The notes beneath the pieces are model-generated. The model had not been told where the DNA came from and ran no database searches. It worked only from the letters and a program-made list of their open reading frames with translations. Shown in pieces: positions 48,144 to 57,900 of a DNA stretch of 64,000 nt. Source of the DNA: Eriocheir sinensis (Eukaryota > Arthropoda > Malacostraca > Decapoda > Varunidae); NCBI RefSeq assembly GCF_024679095.1, contig NW_026111616.1, positions 145,001-209,000 on the forward strand. The letters run 5' to 3'. The position numbers and the translations under genes were made by a program. Numbering within the stretch: the first letter of the stretch is position 1; every line of letters starts with the position of its first letter.

Positions 48144-48594
48144 CACACCACCACCACCCACCTACCATCACCACCACCACCACCATCACCCACACCACCA
48201 CCACCACCATCACCACCACCATCACCACCACCACCACCACCACCACCACCCCCACCAAAACCACCACCACCACCACCACCATCACACCACCACCACCACC
48301 ATCACCACCACCACCACCAACAACAACAAAACCACCCACCACCACCACCACCACCAACACCACCATCACCCACCACCATCCACCACCACCACCACCACCA
48401 CCATCACCACCACCACCACCACCACCACCACCACCATCACCACCACCACCATCCCACCACCACCACCACACCACCACCACCACCATCACCACCACCACCA
48501 CCAACAGCAACAACAACAACAACACCACCACCCACCACCACCACCATCACCACCACCACCATCCACCACCATCACCACCATCACCACCACCACC
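48144..48594. repeat. (CCA)n trinucleotide array, ~450 bp
   Basis: CCA/CAC units with ATC and AAC variants. The frame choice gives poly-His, poly-Pro or poly-Thr, and Gly/Val on minus. Confidence 0.97.
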
Positions 48595-48766
48595 CTTCAA
48601 CTTACTATGCACTCCCCTTCTCCCTTATCTTCATTATCTTTCTTCTCCTTCTCCTATTCACTATTCCTTCTTCTTCATCCTTCTCCATCTACGATTTTCT
48701 TCTTATAAATTTCCTTAGTCCTCTTCTCTTTCTCTTCCTCTCTCTTCATGCAGTTCTCAGGTGTTG

Positions 48767-48890
48767 AAGTGTTCCGTGGCACAATGGTTGCACATTCGAC
48801 TCACACCCGAGGTTCTGGGTTCGATCCCCGAGAGGAAGAGCCAAAGATGGGGATCTCCTTCTACCCGTGACTCTACCCCTTTAGCTTTCT
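48767..48890 (+). mobile_element. tRNA-derived SINE head
   Basis: GTTCCGTGGCACAATGGTTG carries an A-box-like TGGCACAATGG, and GGGTTCGATCCCC holds a perfect B box (about 48818-48830). Sequence after it (GAGGAAGAGCCAAAGATGGG) is unlike tRNA and grades into C/T-rich DNA. Probably a truncated SINE with a head different from families A-C. Confidence 0.65.
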
Positions 48891-49810
48891 GTTGCCTCCT
48901 CTTGCATGTTTTTCCTCTTTTTCCTTCTCCCTCTCCTCTTTATCTTTCAACACTCCTACGTCCTTCTCTTCCTTCCTCCTCTTCTTTCTTCCATGCTTTC
49001 TCTCCTTTCATGTTTCCTCCTCTTTTTTTTCTTCTGTACTCCTTTTCCTCTTTAACTCCTCTTTCTCTCTAAACACTTCTACCTCCTTCACCTTCTTCCT
49101 CCTCCTCTTCCTTCCTCTTTCATGTTTCCTCCTCCTCTTCATTCTCTTCCTTCCCTCCAACTGTTTTCTCTCTCCTATTCCTCTTTCTCTCTCGATACTC
49201 TTCCTTCCTCCCCTTCTTCCTCCTCCTCTTCCTTTCTTCTTTCATGACTCCATTTTCCTCTTCCTGCTCCTTTCTCTCTCAGTACTCCCACCTCCTTCAC
49301 CTTCTTCCTCCTCCTCCCTTCTTCAATGTTTCCTCCTCTTCTTCCTTTACTTCATTATTCCCCTACTCTTCTTTCTCCTCTCAACCTCCCACCTCATCTT
49401 CTTCCTCCTCCTCTCCCTTCTTCAATGTTTCCTCCTCTTCTTCCTTTCTTCATTATTCCCTTCCACTCTTCTTTCTCTCTCAAAACTCCCACCTCCTTAA
49501 CCTTCTTCCTCCTCCTCCTCTCCTTCTTCAATGTTTCCTCCTCTTCTTCCTTTACTTCATTATTCCCCTTCTACTCTTCTTTCTCTCTCAACCTCCCCTC
49601 CTCCTCTACTTCCTTTTCTTCCTTCTTCTCTTCTCCTTCCTCCTCCTCCATTCTTCCCGTCTCTACTCATTCAAAGTCAAGTATAATACAACCTAAGCTG
49701 CCTCGTCAATTCCTCCTCCCTTTCCTCCTCCTCCTCCTCTTCCTAATTCCTGCTGGGTCTTTCCTCACCTCATTATCTCCTCCTCCTCCTCTCCCACTAA
49801 ACAACCATTG
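48891..49810. repeat. C/T-rich tract with ~100-bp tandem repeat
   Basis: CTTCTTCAATGTTTCCTCCT occurs at about 49317, 49417 and 49525. Each is followed by CTTCTTCCTTTacTTCATTA and a TTCTTTCTCTCTCAAcCTCCC stretch. Earlier blocks (48950-49290) are more diverged versions. Confidence 0.8.
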
Positions 49811-50225
49811 CCTAATCTCGTGAACCCTTTCAGTTAACATATATAACTAAACACAGTACGCTCTGATCCCAAGACTAACAATGGGGCAACAGGTTCCAGT
49901 CCTCCTACTCCGTCCCCTGCGGCACTCCATGTTTTTGTAACTTTGCTCTCATCTCTCCCACTTATACATTGTTTTTTTGGTGAAGGGGAAGATGGAGTAA
50001 ATGCAAGGAAGGTAACTATAGGTTGGCTGTTTGCTGGTTAAGTTTGATAAGGAGTCAGGCTACCAGAGGGATTCTAGTGTTTTTTATGTCTACTAAAACT
50101 GTACTGTGATAGGAGGAGGAGGAGGAGGAGGAAACATGGAAATGCAGGCAACAGAAAGCCTATTGGCTCAATACGAGGTTGTCCCCTTTGGTGATTTAAT
50201 CTGCTCGACAGCCACTTGGGGCCCG
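49811..50225. other. Balanced-composition segment
   Basis: Nothing recognised. (GGA)n at 50112-50131. Confidence 0.4.
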
Positions 50226-51005
50226 GGGAGCAGATGAAAGCACCTCGATATTGAGGACCAGATGAAAGCACCTCGATATTGAGGACCAGATGAAACACCT
50301 CGATATTGAGGACCAGATGAAAGCACCTCGATATTGAGGAGCAGATTAGCACCCTTGATATTGAGGGCAGATGAAAGCACCTCGATATTGAGGAGCAGAT
50401 GAAGCACCTTGATATTGAGGAGCAGATGAAAGCACCTCGATATTGAAGACAGATGAAAGCACCTTGATATTGAGGACCAGATGAAAGCACCTGCTGATAT
50501 TGAGGAGCAGATGAAAGCACCTCGATATTGAGGAGCAGATGAAGCACCTTGATATTGAGGACCAGATGAAAGCACCTTGATATTGAGGGGCAGATGAAGC
50601 ACCTCGATATTGAGGATCAGATGAAAGCACCTCGATATTGAGGACCAGATGAAAGCACCTTGATATTGAGGAGCAGATGAAAGCACCTCGATATTGAGGA
50701 GCAGATGAAAGCACCTCGATATTGAGGAGCAGATGAAAGCACCTCGATATTGAGGAGCAGATGAAAGCACCTCGATATTGAGGAGCAGATGAAAGCACCT
50801 CGATATTGAGGAGCAGATTAAATCACATCGATATTGAGGAGCAGATGAAAGCACCTCGATATTGAGGAGCAGATGAAAGCACCTCGATATTGAGTTGCAG
50901 ATGAAAGCACCTCGATATTGAGGAGCAGATGAAAGCACCTTGATATTGAGGACCACATAAAAGCACCTCGATATTGAGGAGCAGATGAAAGCACCTCAAT
51001 ATTCA
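50226..51005. repeat. 28-bp minisatellite, about 28 copies
   Basis: The unit reads GAGGAGCAGATGAAAGCACC then TCGATATT. Main variants are GAGGACC, CTTGATATT and loss of one A in GAAAG. 28 is not a multiple of three, so each frame cycles through the unit. Minus frames stay open as a 28-residue repeat (IEVLSSAPQYRGAFIC...). Confidence 0.97.
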
Positions 51006-51184
51006 GTTTACTCCCGACGCAGCGAAGTGACGGTCGGAGGAGAAGGAGGAAGAGTGATAGTAAGAGAACGAGGATCATGAAGGATGACGAAGAAAAAGAA
51101 GAAGATAAAAATAAAGAAAGAAGGGAAAGGCAGAAAAATAAATAAGTTAGTGAAAAATAAAGGTAGAGACAAAAAAAAAACCGG

Positions 51185-51187
<3 letters not shown>

Positions 51188-51232
<45 letters not shown>
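51188..51232. repeat. (GA)n microsatellite
   Basis: GA array of about 45 bp. Confidence 0.95.
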
Positions 51233-51234
<2 letters not shown>

Positions 51235-51296
51235 CATCCATTATACACTCACCACCACGTAACAACATCATCACCCCTACAATCACCACCAGTGTA

Positions 51297-51352
51297 ATAG
51301 TGGTGGTGGTGGAGGTGGTGGTGATGATAGTGGTAGTGATGGTGGTGATACT
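51297..51352. repeat. (GGT)n trinucleotide repeat
   Basis: Imperfect GGT/GAT units, complementary in type to the CAC/ATC-rich 51250-51290. Confidence 0.85.
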
Positions 51353-51372
51353 GAATGTGACTAGCAAAAACT

Positions 51373-51377
<5 letters not shown>

Positions 51378-51421
<44 letters not shown>
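51378..51421. repeat. (CT)n microsatellite
   Basis: CT array of about 44 bp. Confidence 0.95.
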
Positions 51422-51422
<1 letters not shown>

Positions 51423-51891
51423 GCGTGAGGGAGAGTCATAAAGGGTAATCCTGTCTAAATACAAGCGTCAGATTTCATTAATATTATAACACAGATTTCC
51501 CTCCCCCAAACTTTCTCTCAGGAAACACAAACAGATATTGGTAATTCTAAGGGACATTTCAATATTTTTGTCTCAGACGCCCCTTGAGTTTAAAGTCTAC
51601 AACCGTATGATAAATTACATAAAGGTGATAAACGAGAAACTATATGGATAAAAAGTAATGGGGATTATTGAAGAGAGGGTATATAGCCTTTTCCTTACGA
51701 GTCACCGACTACTTATTTCTGGACAAAGTATGTTTTTTTTCTTCTTGTGGAGATAGTATTTTTTTTTCCAGAAATTACTAACTAATTGAGCTTTCAATGC
51801 CTGTGTGTGTGTACCCGCCGCCGCCCCGCCACACACCCCATACCGAATAAATACCAGCCTAACCTAACAACCTTACGTAATCTACCTAACA
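51422..51891. other. AT-rich segment
   Basis: Nothing recognised. Two CCTAA units near 51858 are too few for a telomeric array. Confidence 0.4.
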
Positions 51892-51987
51892 GGGGGGGAG
51901 GTAGCTTCGCCACTCTCGGCCCCTTTCACGGGAAGGTTTCGCCCCCCACGACCCAATGACGGGGGAGCTTCTCCCCCTCGAGCCTCC
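51892..51987. repeat. GC-rich imperfect ~30-33-bp repeat, 3 copies
   Basis: GGAGGTAGCTTCGCC, GGGAAGGTTTCGCCCCCC and GGGGGAGCTTCTCCCCC each end in a CG-containing C-rich stretch (CTCGGCCCC, ACGACCC, CTCGAGCC). Each copy is partly palindromic. Confidence 0.55.
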
Positions 51988-52369
51988 CTTCTATTGTCCG
52001 GAAGTCATTTCTTGCTGCACTGCATTCAGTCAGGGACCAAAAAAATAATCCATATTGTTAGTATTAATTTCGCAAAAAGGTGGCAACCCTCTCTTCAATA
52101 TTACTCAACATGAATTGATAAATGATAAAAGAATAAATAATTTTTTCTCAACTCCTATGACTTTTTTGCTTCTAAATAACTAACTTCTGGTTTTAGTAAT
52201 TACCATATTTAGCCTACTTAATGATGTATTGATTAAATGATTGATGGTTCATTGTTTTAACGTACACACCAAATAAGGGAGGAACACGCCATCCCAACCC
52301 CCAGGCAATACATGGTGTGATTTGGAGCAGTACAAGAAACGTGTACAATATTCATATCGCTATGCAGTG

Positions 52370-53045
52370 GAGGAAATGATAAGAAATGTGATGAAAACGT
52401 GAAAATGTGTTAAAATAGCGTGTTGGTGGCCGCAGAGGAGGGGAGGAAGGGGGGATTTGAACTACCATTAGGCTAACCATGAATAGCCTAGCCATCCTCT
52501 ATTGAAACTATGTCCCTCTTCCTACCTTCTATCCCTTACATCCCGCCCAGACCTCTTCGACTAAGTGATGAAAACCGTGAAAATGGGCGGTTAAAATGGT
52601 GAATTGGTAGGCGAAGAAGAGGCGGAGGAATCCGAACAACTATTAGGCTAACTTGCAATAGCCTAGCCCTCCTCTATTACATTCCTATGCTCCACTTCCT
52701 GCCTCGCTGCTATCCAAGGAGACTGTAGAACGGGTATTATAGTCTCTTTGCTGCTATCCCTCACATCCCTTACTAGGCTTTTTCCACTAAGTAAATTCAT
52801 GAAAACCGTGAAAATGGGTTAAAAATAATGTTGGAAGCAGAAGAAGAGGAGGATAAAAAGGAAGAATTTGAACAAGCATTAGATTAACCAGCAATAGCCT
52901 AGTCATCCTCTATTAAACTCCTATGCCCCTCGTCTTGCATCCCTCCTATCCTTCACATCCCTCCCTAGGCCTCTTCGACTAGATATTAATATAGATAAAA
53001 ACAGTGAAAATGAGGAGGAGGTGGAGGAATTTGAACAAGCATTAA
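52370..53045. repeat. ~195-235-bp diverged tandem repeat, 4 copies
   Basis: Copies start near 52370, 52566, 52800 and 52990. Each has ATGAAAACCGTGAAAATGGG, an AGAGGnGGA patch, GAAyTTGAACAAsCATTAgG, AATAGCCTAGyCaTCCTCTA and a CCCGCCcAGACCTCTTCGACT-like end. Copy 3 is followed by the longest unit; copy 4 is truncated. Confidence 0.85.
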
Positions 53046-53059
53046 ATTAAACAACATAA

Positions 53060-53205
53060 ATGACTCCTACCATATCACTTTGACGCTCTGAAAAGGTGAT
53101 ACAAGGTAGGAGTGGTAACTCATGGGAGAGAGAGAGAGAGAAATGGAGCACGTGTTTCGAACCTCTCTCTAAACAGTACTTAAATGCCTCCTACCATATC
53201 ACTTT
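53060..53205. repeat. Short direct and inverted repeats
   Basis: CTCCTACCATATCACTTTG occurs at about 53067 and 53189. A degenerate reverse complement (GTGATACAAGGTAGGAG) lies at 53094-53112 between them. A short (GA)n at 53125-53141 lies within. Confidence 0.6.
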
Positions 53206-54154
53206 GGGGCTCCGGGCTGTCACCTCCATATCCCCGGCCTTTGTGTCCCGCCTCAGTCTCCGTAACTTTGGAATAGTCCTGTCCACGCATCAGTCAGCAC
53301 AACGTGACGCCACCACCCGCACGCCCGCCCTCACTGACCAACACTCAGACAGTCTAGGGGTGGGCAGGTACCGGTACCAGTACCGGTATAACGGTACCAG
53401 CTAAACGGTACGGTACCGGTACCAGATTGCTCGGTACCGGTACCAGTTGCTCGGATTTATTTATTAGATTTATTGATAATCCTTCATGTCAGATTTTTTT
53501 TTTAGGTTGCTAATAAATATTGTTATTGTTATTAGACCATGATCGAGTACATCCATAATAACTATACATGCTATTTTTTTGTATCGAAAAAATAAATATT
53601 CACTTCATTCAGAGAGAGAGAGAGAGAGATCACCACTTAGTAAGTGGATATCTCGGTGATATGGGTAGTGGGTACTCGATCATACTCTAATAACAACAAC
53701 AATATTTAGTAGCAACCTAAAAAAGAAAAAGAATCGGACATGAAGAATTATCCAGTAACTCCAATAAATAAATCAAATAATAAAATAATGGAAACGGGAG
53801 CTGTGATGGAAACGGAAAGCAGGACAAAATGGTGGGAACTTGGGAAGACGGTCAGCGGGGCAGTGACTCAGCGTCTACACACAGGGCCCATACCGCATGG
53901 AGGCGGGCGAGAGCGTACCAGTACCTAAGATACCAAACGGTACCGGTACCGGTACCAGGTATCGGTACCTGGTACCGAAGAATCGATTTCTCGCGGTACC
54001 CGGTATCGGTACTGGTACCGCGAAGCCTCATGATCACTTGGGTTCCGGGAAGCTGATCACTCGGCACTGCGCATTGCCGCTAGTACCGGTACCGTTTGGA
54101 TCTTAGTGATGCTCGGCGCTGGTATTGAGTCACTGCCCATGACTCTCCCAAGTT

Positions 54155-54188
<34 letters not shown>

Positions 54189-54302
54189 ACTACACCTCCA
54201 ATATCTAATCATCTTATATAATCCATCATACAATTCTTTATAGCCAAAAACTCTCGCCAAGGGATTCAAACTTTTTTCGTTAATGCTTTATTGGATAAAT
54301 AT

Positions 54303-54304
<2 letters not shown>

Positions 54305-54380
<76 letters not shown>
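54305..54380. repeat. (CT)n microsatellite
   Basis: CT array of about 76 bp inside the hAT-like element. Confidence 0.95.
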
Positions 54381-54382
<2 letters not shown>

Positions 54383-54572
54383 AAAGTTAACGAGTCATAC
54401 GAATTTAACAGTGGCAAGTAAAAAGAAAACGAAGTCTTGGGTTAAAAGTTAGTGAGTCCCACGAGTCTTTAGAAAACGCTAATATATATTGTTATTGTTA
54501 TTAGACTATGATCGAGTACATCCATAATAACTATACATGCTATTTTTATTTCGAAAAAATAAATATTCACTT

Positions 54573-54577
<5 letters not shown>

Positions 54578-54648
<71 letters not shown>
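54578..54648. repeat. (GA)n microsatellite
   Basis: GA array of about 71 bp inside the hAT-like element. The same flank ending TTCACTTCATTCA carries only a short (GA)n at 53611-53629. Confidence 0.95.
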
Positions 54649-54652
<4 letters not shown>

Positions 54653-54959
54653 CATAGATTTACATAGAAAATCAGACCACACAGACCCCATGGTCCAGAC
54701 TAGGTGGTCTGTCCTTAAACCTAAGTGATTTTACATTAATCAGAAGGCTCCTAAACGTTGTATTTCTACTCTAGTTGATATTAAGTTGAAGGAGAGAGAG
54801 AGAGTTTTCTTTACAGGAAATTTATTTGGCAATTTCATCAGAAGTCATTAAGAAAAAAAAACTCCTTCGGGTACCGGTACCGGTACCGGTACTAACGGTA
54901 CTTGAGTTTTCGGTACCGGTACTACCGAAACTCAAATTAACGGTACTTGCTCATCCCTA

Positions 54960-55607
54960 CTGCACGCCCGCCCTCACTGACTAACACTCCGACACTGACT
55001 CACACCTGCACGCCCACCCTCACTGACCAACACTTCGACACTGACTCACACCTGCACGCCCGCCCTCACTGACCAACACTCCGACACTGACTCACACCTG
55101 CACGCCCGCCCTCACTGACCAACACTCCGACACTGACTCACACCTGCACGCCCGCCCTCATTGACCAACACTCCGACACTGACTCACACCTGCACGCCCA
55201 CCCTCACTGACCAACACTCCGACACTGACTCACACCTGCACGCCCACCCTCACTGACCAACACTCCGACACTGACTCACACCTGCACGCCCACCCTCACT
55301 GACCAACACGGCTACACTGACTCACACCTGCACGCCCGCCCTCACTGACCAACACTCCGACACTGACTCACACCTGCACGCCCGCCCTCATTGACCAACA
55401 CTCCGACACTGACTCACACCTCCACGCCCACCTTCACTGACCAACACTCCGACACTGACTCACACCTGCACGCCCGCCCTCACTGACCAACACTCCGACA
55501 CTGACTCACACCTGCACGCCCGCCCTCACTGACCAACACTCCGACACTGACTCACACCTGCACGCCCACCTTCACTGACCAACACTCCGACACTGACTCG
55601 ACACCTG
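54960..55607. repeat. 46-bp minisatellite, about 14 copies
   Basis: The unit reads CTGCACGCCCGCCCTCACTG, then ACCAACACTCCGACACTGAC, then TCACAC. Variants are few (CCACC for CCGCC, one GGCTACACTG). One partial unit also precedes the hAT-like element at about 53317-53347. Confidence 0.97.
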
Positions 55608-55968
55608 CGTCACCAGATTGTCGTACTCAGCCTCTTATGTTTTCCGATTTCCGACCCAAATACTGTCTCCTCCACTCCAATAACTACCTTTATTTATAGT
55701 TACCGGTGAAAGGTTTAATTATTAGTGTCTTTTCGCTATAGTTAACCCTTAGAGTACGGATGGCGATATATTTCTCTGGATGTTGTGCGCGGGGAAAGTT
55801 TAGACATTATTTTAAAAGAGGTGGGAATGGTGTCTTTGCAATAATTCTATATTCATCTAGAATAGTGTATAGTGTAAGAAAACTTCTCTCATAATAATAG
55901 AAAAAAAAGTTATGACAGCCGAAGATATTGCGCATTTTCTCGTGGCCGTGACGCGTCGCGTGGAAGCA
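55608..55968. other. Short unique segment
   Basis: Nothing recognised. Confidence 0.4.
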
Positions 55969-55995
55969 CCCCCCCCCCCCCACACACACACACAA
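55969..55995. repeat. Poly-C/(CA)n compound
   Basis: 13 C followed by about seven CA units, directly upstream of the LINE fragment. Confidence 0.9.
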
Positions 55996-56190
55996 ATGGG
56001 AGATGGCGAAATATTAAAGAAAGTAAATGAAGAGAGAGACCTGGGAGTAATAGTGCAAGATTATATGCAACCAGAAAGTCATATAAATCGGATCTTCGGT
56101 GATACATATAACATGGTGAGAAATATAGGTATAGCATTCCACTACATGGATAAAGAAATGATGTTACAGTTGTTTTGGTTTGTGAGAAGT
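55996..56190 (+). pseudogene. LINE reverse transcriptase fragment
   Basis: The translation contains EILKKVNEERDLGVIVQDYM, then INRIFGDTYNMVRNIG and DKEMMLQLFWFVRSQ. This matches the connection region of CR1/L2-type reverse transcriptases (EKDLGV...L.p..H...I...A....G.I.r.F...DKe....Ly..lVRP.LEY; family knowledge). It ends just where the relic at 2672-3091 would begin in a full element. Both ends are truncated; a minisatellite takes over downstream. Confidence 0.7.
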
Positions 56191-56229
56191 CAGTCAATCT
56201 TTTTTCTCGTTGGGAGACAGGGAAAATGT

Positions 56230-56760
56230 ATTTCATGCTTTAGTACTTGTTACTGTTGTGTTGGATGGTGACATATTAATCCCTTTACCTTTGAGGGGGC
56301 GGGGAGATGTGTTTCATGCCAAGGTACTCGTCACTGTTGTGTTGGATGGTGACATATTAATCCCTTTTCCTTTGAGGGGGCGGGGAGATGTGTTTCATGC
56401 CAAGGTACTCGTCACTGTTGTGTTGGATGGTGACATATTAATCCCTTTTCCTTTGAGGGGGCGGGGAGATGTGTTTCATGCCAAGGTACTCGTCACTGTT
56501 GTGTTGGATGGTGATATATTAATCCCTTTACCTTTGAGGGGGCGGGAGATGTGTTTCATGCCTAGGTACTCGTCACTGTTGTGTTGGATGGTGACATATC
56601 AATCCCTTTACCTTTGAGGGGGCGGGCAGATGTGTTTCATGCCAAGGTACTCGTCACTGTTGTGTTGGATGGTGACATATTAATCCCTTTTCCTTTGAGG
56701 GGGCGGGAGATGTGTTTCATGCCTAGGTACTCGTCACTGTTGTGTTGGATGGTGACAAGT
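56230..56760. repeat. 81-bp tandem repeat, about 6.6 copies (27-residue open frame)
   Basis: GTTGGATGGTGACATATTAA recurs every 81 bp (for example 56341 and 56422). Units contain CCTTTGAGGGGGCGG and GATGTGTTTCATGCC. One frame reads GDVFHAKVLVTVVLDGDILI then P(F/L)PLRGR. Two later copies lost one G in GGGGAGATG, which breaks the frame. Homology is unknown; most likely a minisatellite. Confidence 0.95.
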
Positions 56761-57754
56761 TTCAGCGAGTGCCCGCCGCTGTTGTGCAAAATCCTCAGGC
56801 TGCATTACGCGTGCCTGGGCCAGCACCACGGCCATCCTGACACACTAGAAGCTACAACAGAACAAAACATGTAGCTACTACAGGCAACTTTCACGGTGTT
56901 AAAAGAAAACCTAAACTTTTAGTACAACACGGCTATGAAGTAACAAACATCTGTGCTTTTCTTGCATCTTTGGGGTATTTTGCACAGCGCCGTCCCCTCC
57001 CCGGAACAGTGCGGTGCCGCGGCCGCCTCGGGAACACACGGACGGCGCGACTCACGGGAATGTCAGACTGTCCGCGGGGTTTGGCTTGCACAGTGTGATG
57101 AATGATTATGTCACGCTGCCCCCTGTTATCTGATCCTGTGACTTAATATTAATAAAAGCATAACAAAATGTATCAGTCATGTTTATTTTGCCCTTTTTTG
57201 CTCGTTTAAATCGTGCATGAGAGGCACTGTATAGGGCCATCGTAAAATAGGAGCTTGCAACTATAAAAGTAGCTTGGCATTACACTGTTTAGAGACGTTA
57301 TGTTCCAAGGCCAAGGCCGAGAGAGAGAAGGCCTGGGACATGGGTGGGCGGGGGCGGGGCTGACCTCACCCTGTCATCCTACAGGGCTAAAATACTCAGT
57401 AGTTATAGGTAGGTCAGGTTGGGGTCGCTACTACTCGTTAGTATCCGAACATAACCTTCTCCTAAAACAGCGGCTATCAGCGCTTCAATCTTGCTATTGA
57501 TGAGACTCAGTGATGCCTTACACGCGTCAGTTCCGAATTACAAGGGCCAAAGAACGCAGGTTCATCCCCTCCCAGAAGATGAGGACGTGGCTGCGCGCGA
57601 CGAAGAGGACCGACGACACACCAGACGAGGGAACAGAAGGGCGAGTCTTTGAGTGTCTTTATACTTCCTCCACAGAGAGAGAGAGAAATACATACGCATA
57701 TCACAAGTATCCATCTTCAAAACACAGGACACGCTAAGGTCAATATATAAATGC

Positions 57755-57756
<2 letters not shown>
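56761..57756. other. GC-variable segment upstream of the membrane-protein exon
   Basis: 56980-57080 is GC-rich. An AATAAA lies at about 57152. Frames at 57300-57500 and 57510-57737 show no motif. A promoter or 5' exon of the downstream gene could lie here, but I cannot identify one. Confidence 0.35.

Positions 57757-57797
<41 letters not shown>
57757..57797. repeat. (GT)n microsatellite
   Basis: GT array of about 41 bp, probably intronic or 5'-flanking to the gene that follows. Confidence 0.95.
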
Positions 57798-57799
<2 letters not shown>

Positions 57800-57803
57800 T
57801 ATG

Positions 57804-57823
57804 TCTTTGCATTATATTATCAG
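57804..57823 (+). promoter_or_regulatory. Possible splice acceptor
   Basis: TTTGCATTATATTATCAG followed by GGGAAG. The pyrimidine tract is weak, but the site sits between an intron-like (GT)n and the start codon at 57901, so a 5'UTR exon could begin here. Confidence 0.3.
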
Positions 57824-57900
57824 GGGAAGTATATCCGGCGCCCATCCTGCTCCCTCACCCTCACACCCGGAGACAAACATGCCTGGCGTGTCTTGGGGTG

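Larger units (their letters stand above)
53355..54959. mobile_element. Composite hAT-like non-autonomous element with GGTACC hexamers
   Basis: The left end reads TAGGGGTGGGCAGGTACCG. The reverse complement of the right end (from 54959) reads TAGGGATGAGCAAGTACCG, a 16/19 match; the TAGGGRTGRGCA start is typical of hAT-superfamily terminal repeats. (GGTACC)n hexamers line both ends and a central block (53925-54085). An inverted pair lies at about 53460-53560 and 53665-53760, and a direct near-copy of the first arm (TTGTTATTGTTATTAGACya...) at 54490-54578. There is no transposase. No 8-bp target duplication was found, so it may be nested or rearranged. Confidence 0.65.

Noticed and set aside
48000..48767. 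255-codon plus frame with a hydrophobic start and poly-His/Pro
   Set aside because: The first 40 residues are not a convincing signal peptide and the rest is (CCA)n; no family motif.
50226..51005. CRISPR array
   Set aside because: The 28-bp units are directly contiguous with no unique spacers, and the DNA is eukaryotic.
57751..57900. N-terminal extension of the membrane protein
   Set aside because: The extension is Val-Cys (GT)n translation. The start at 57901 gives a proper signal peptide.
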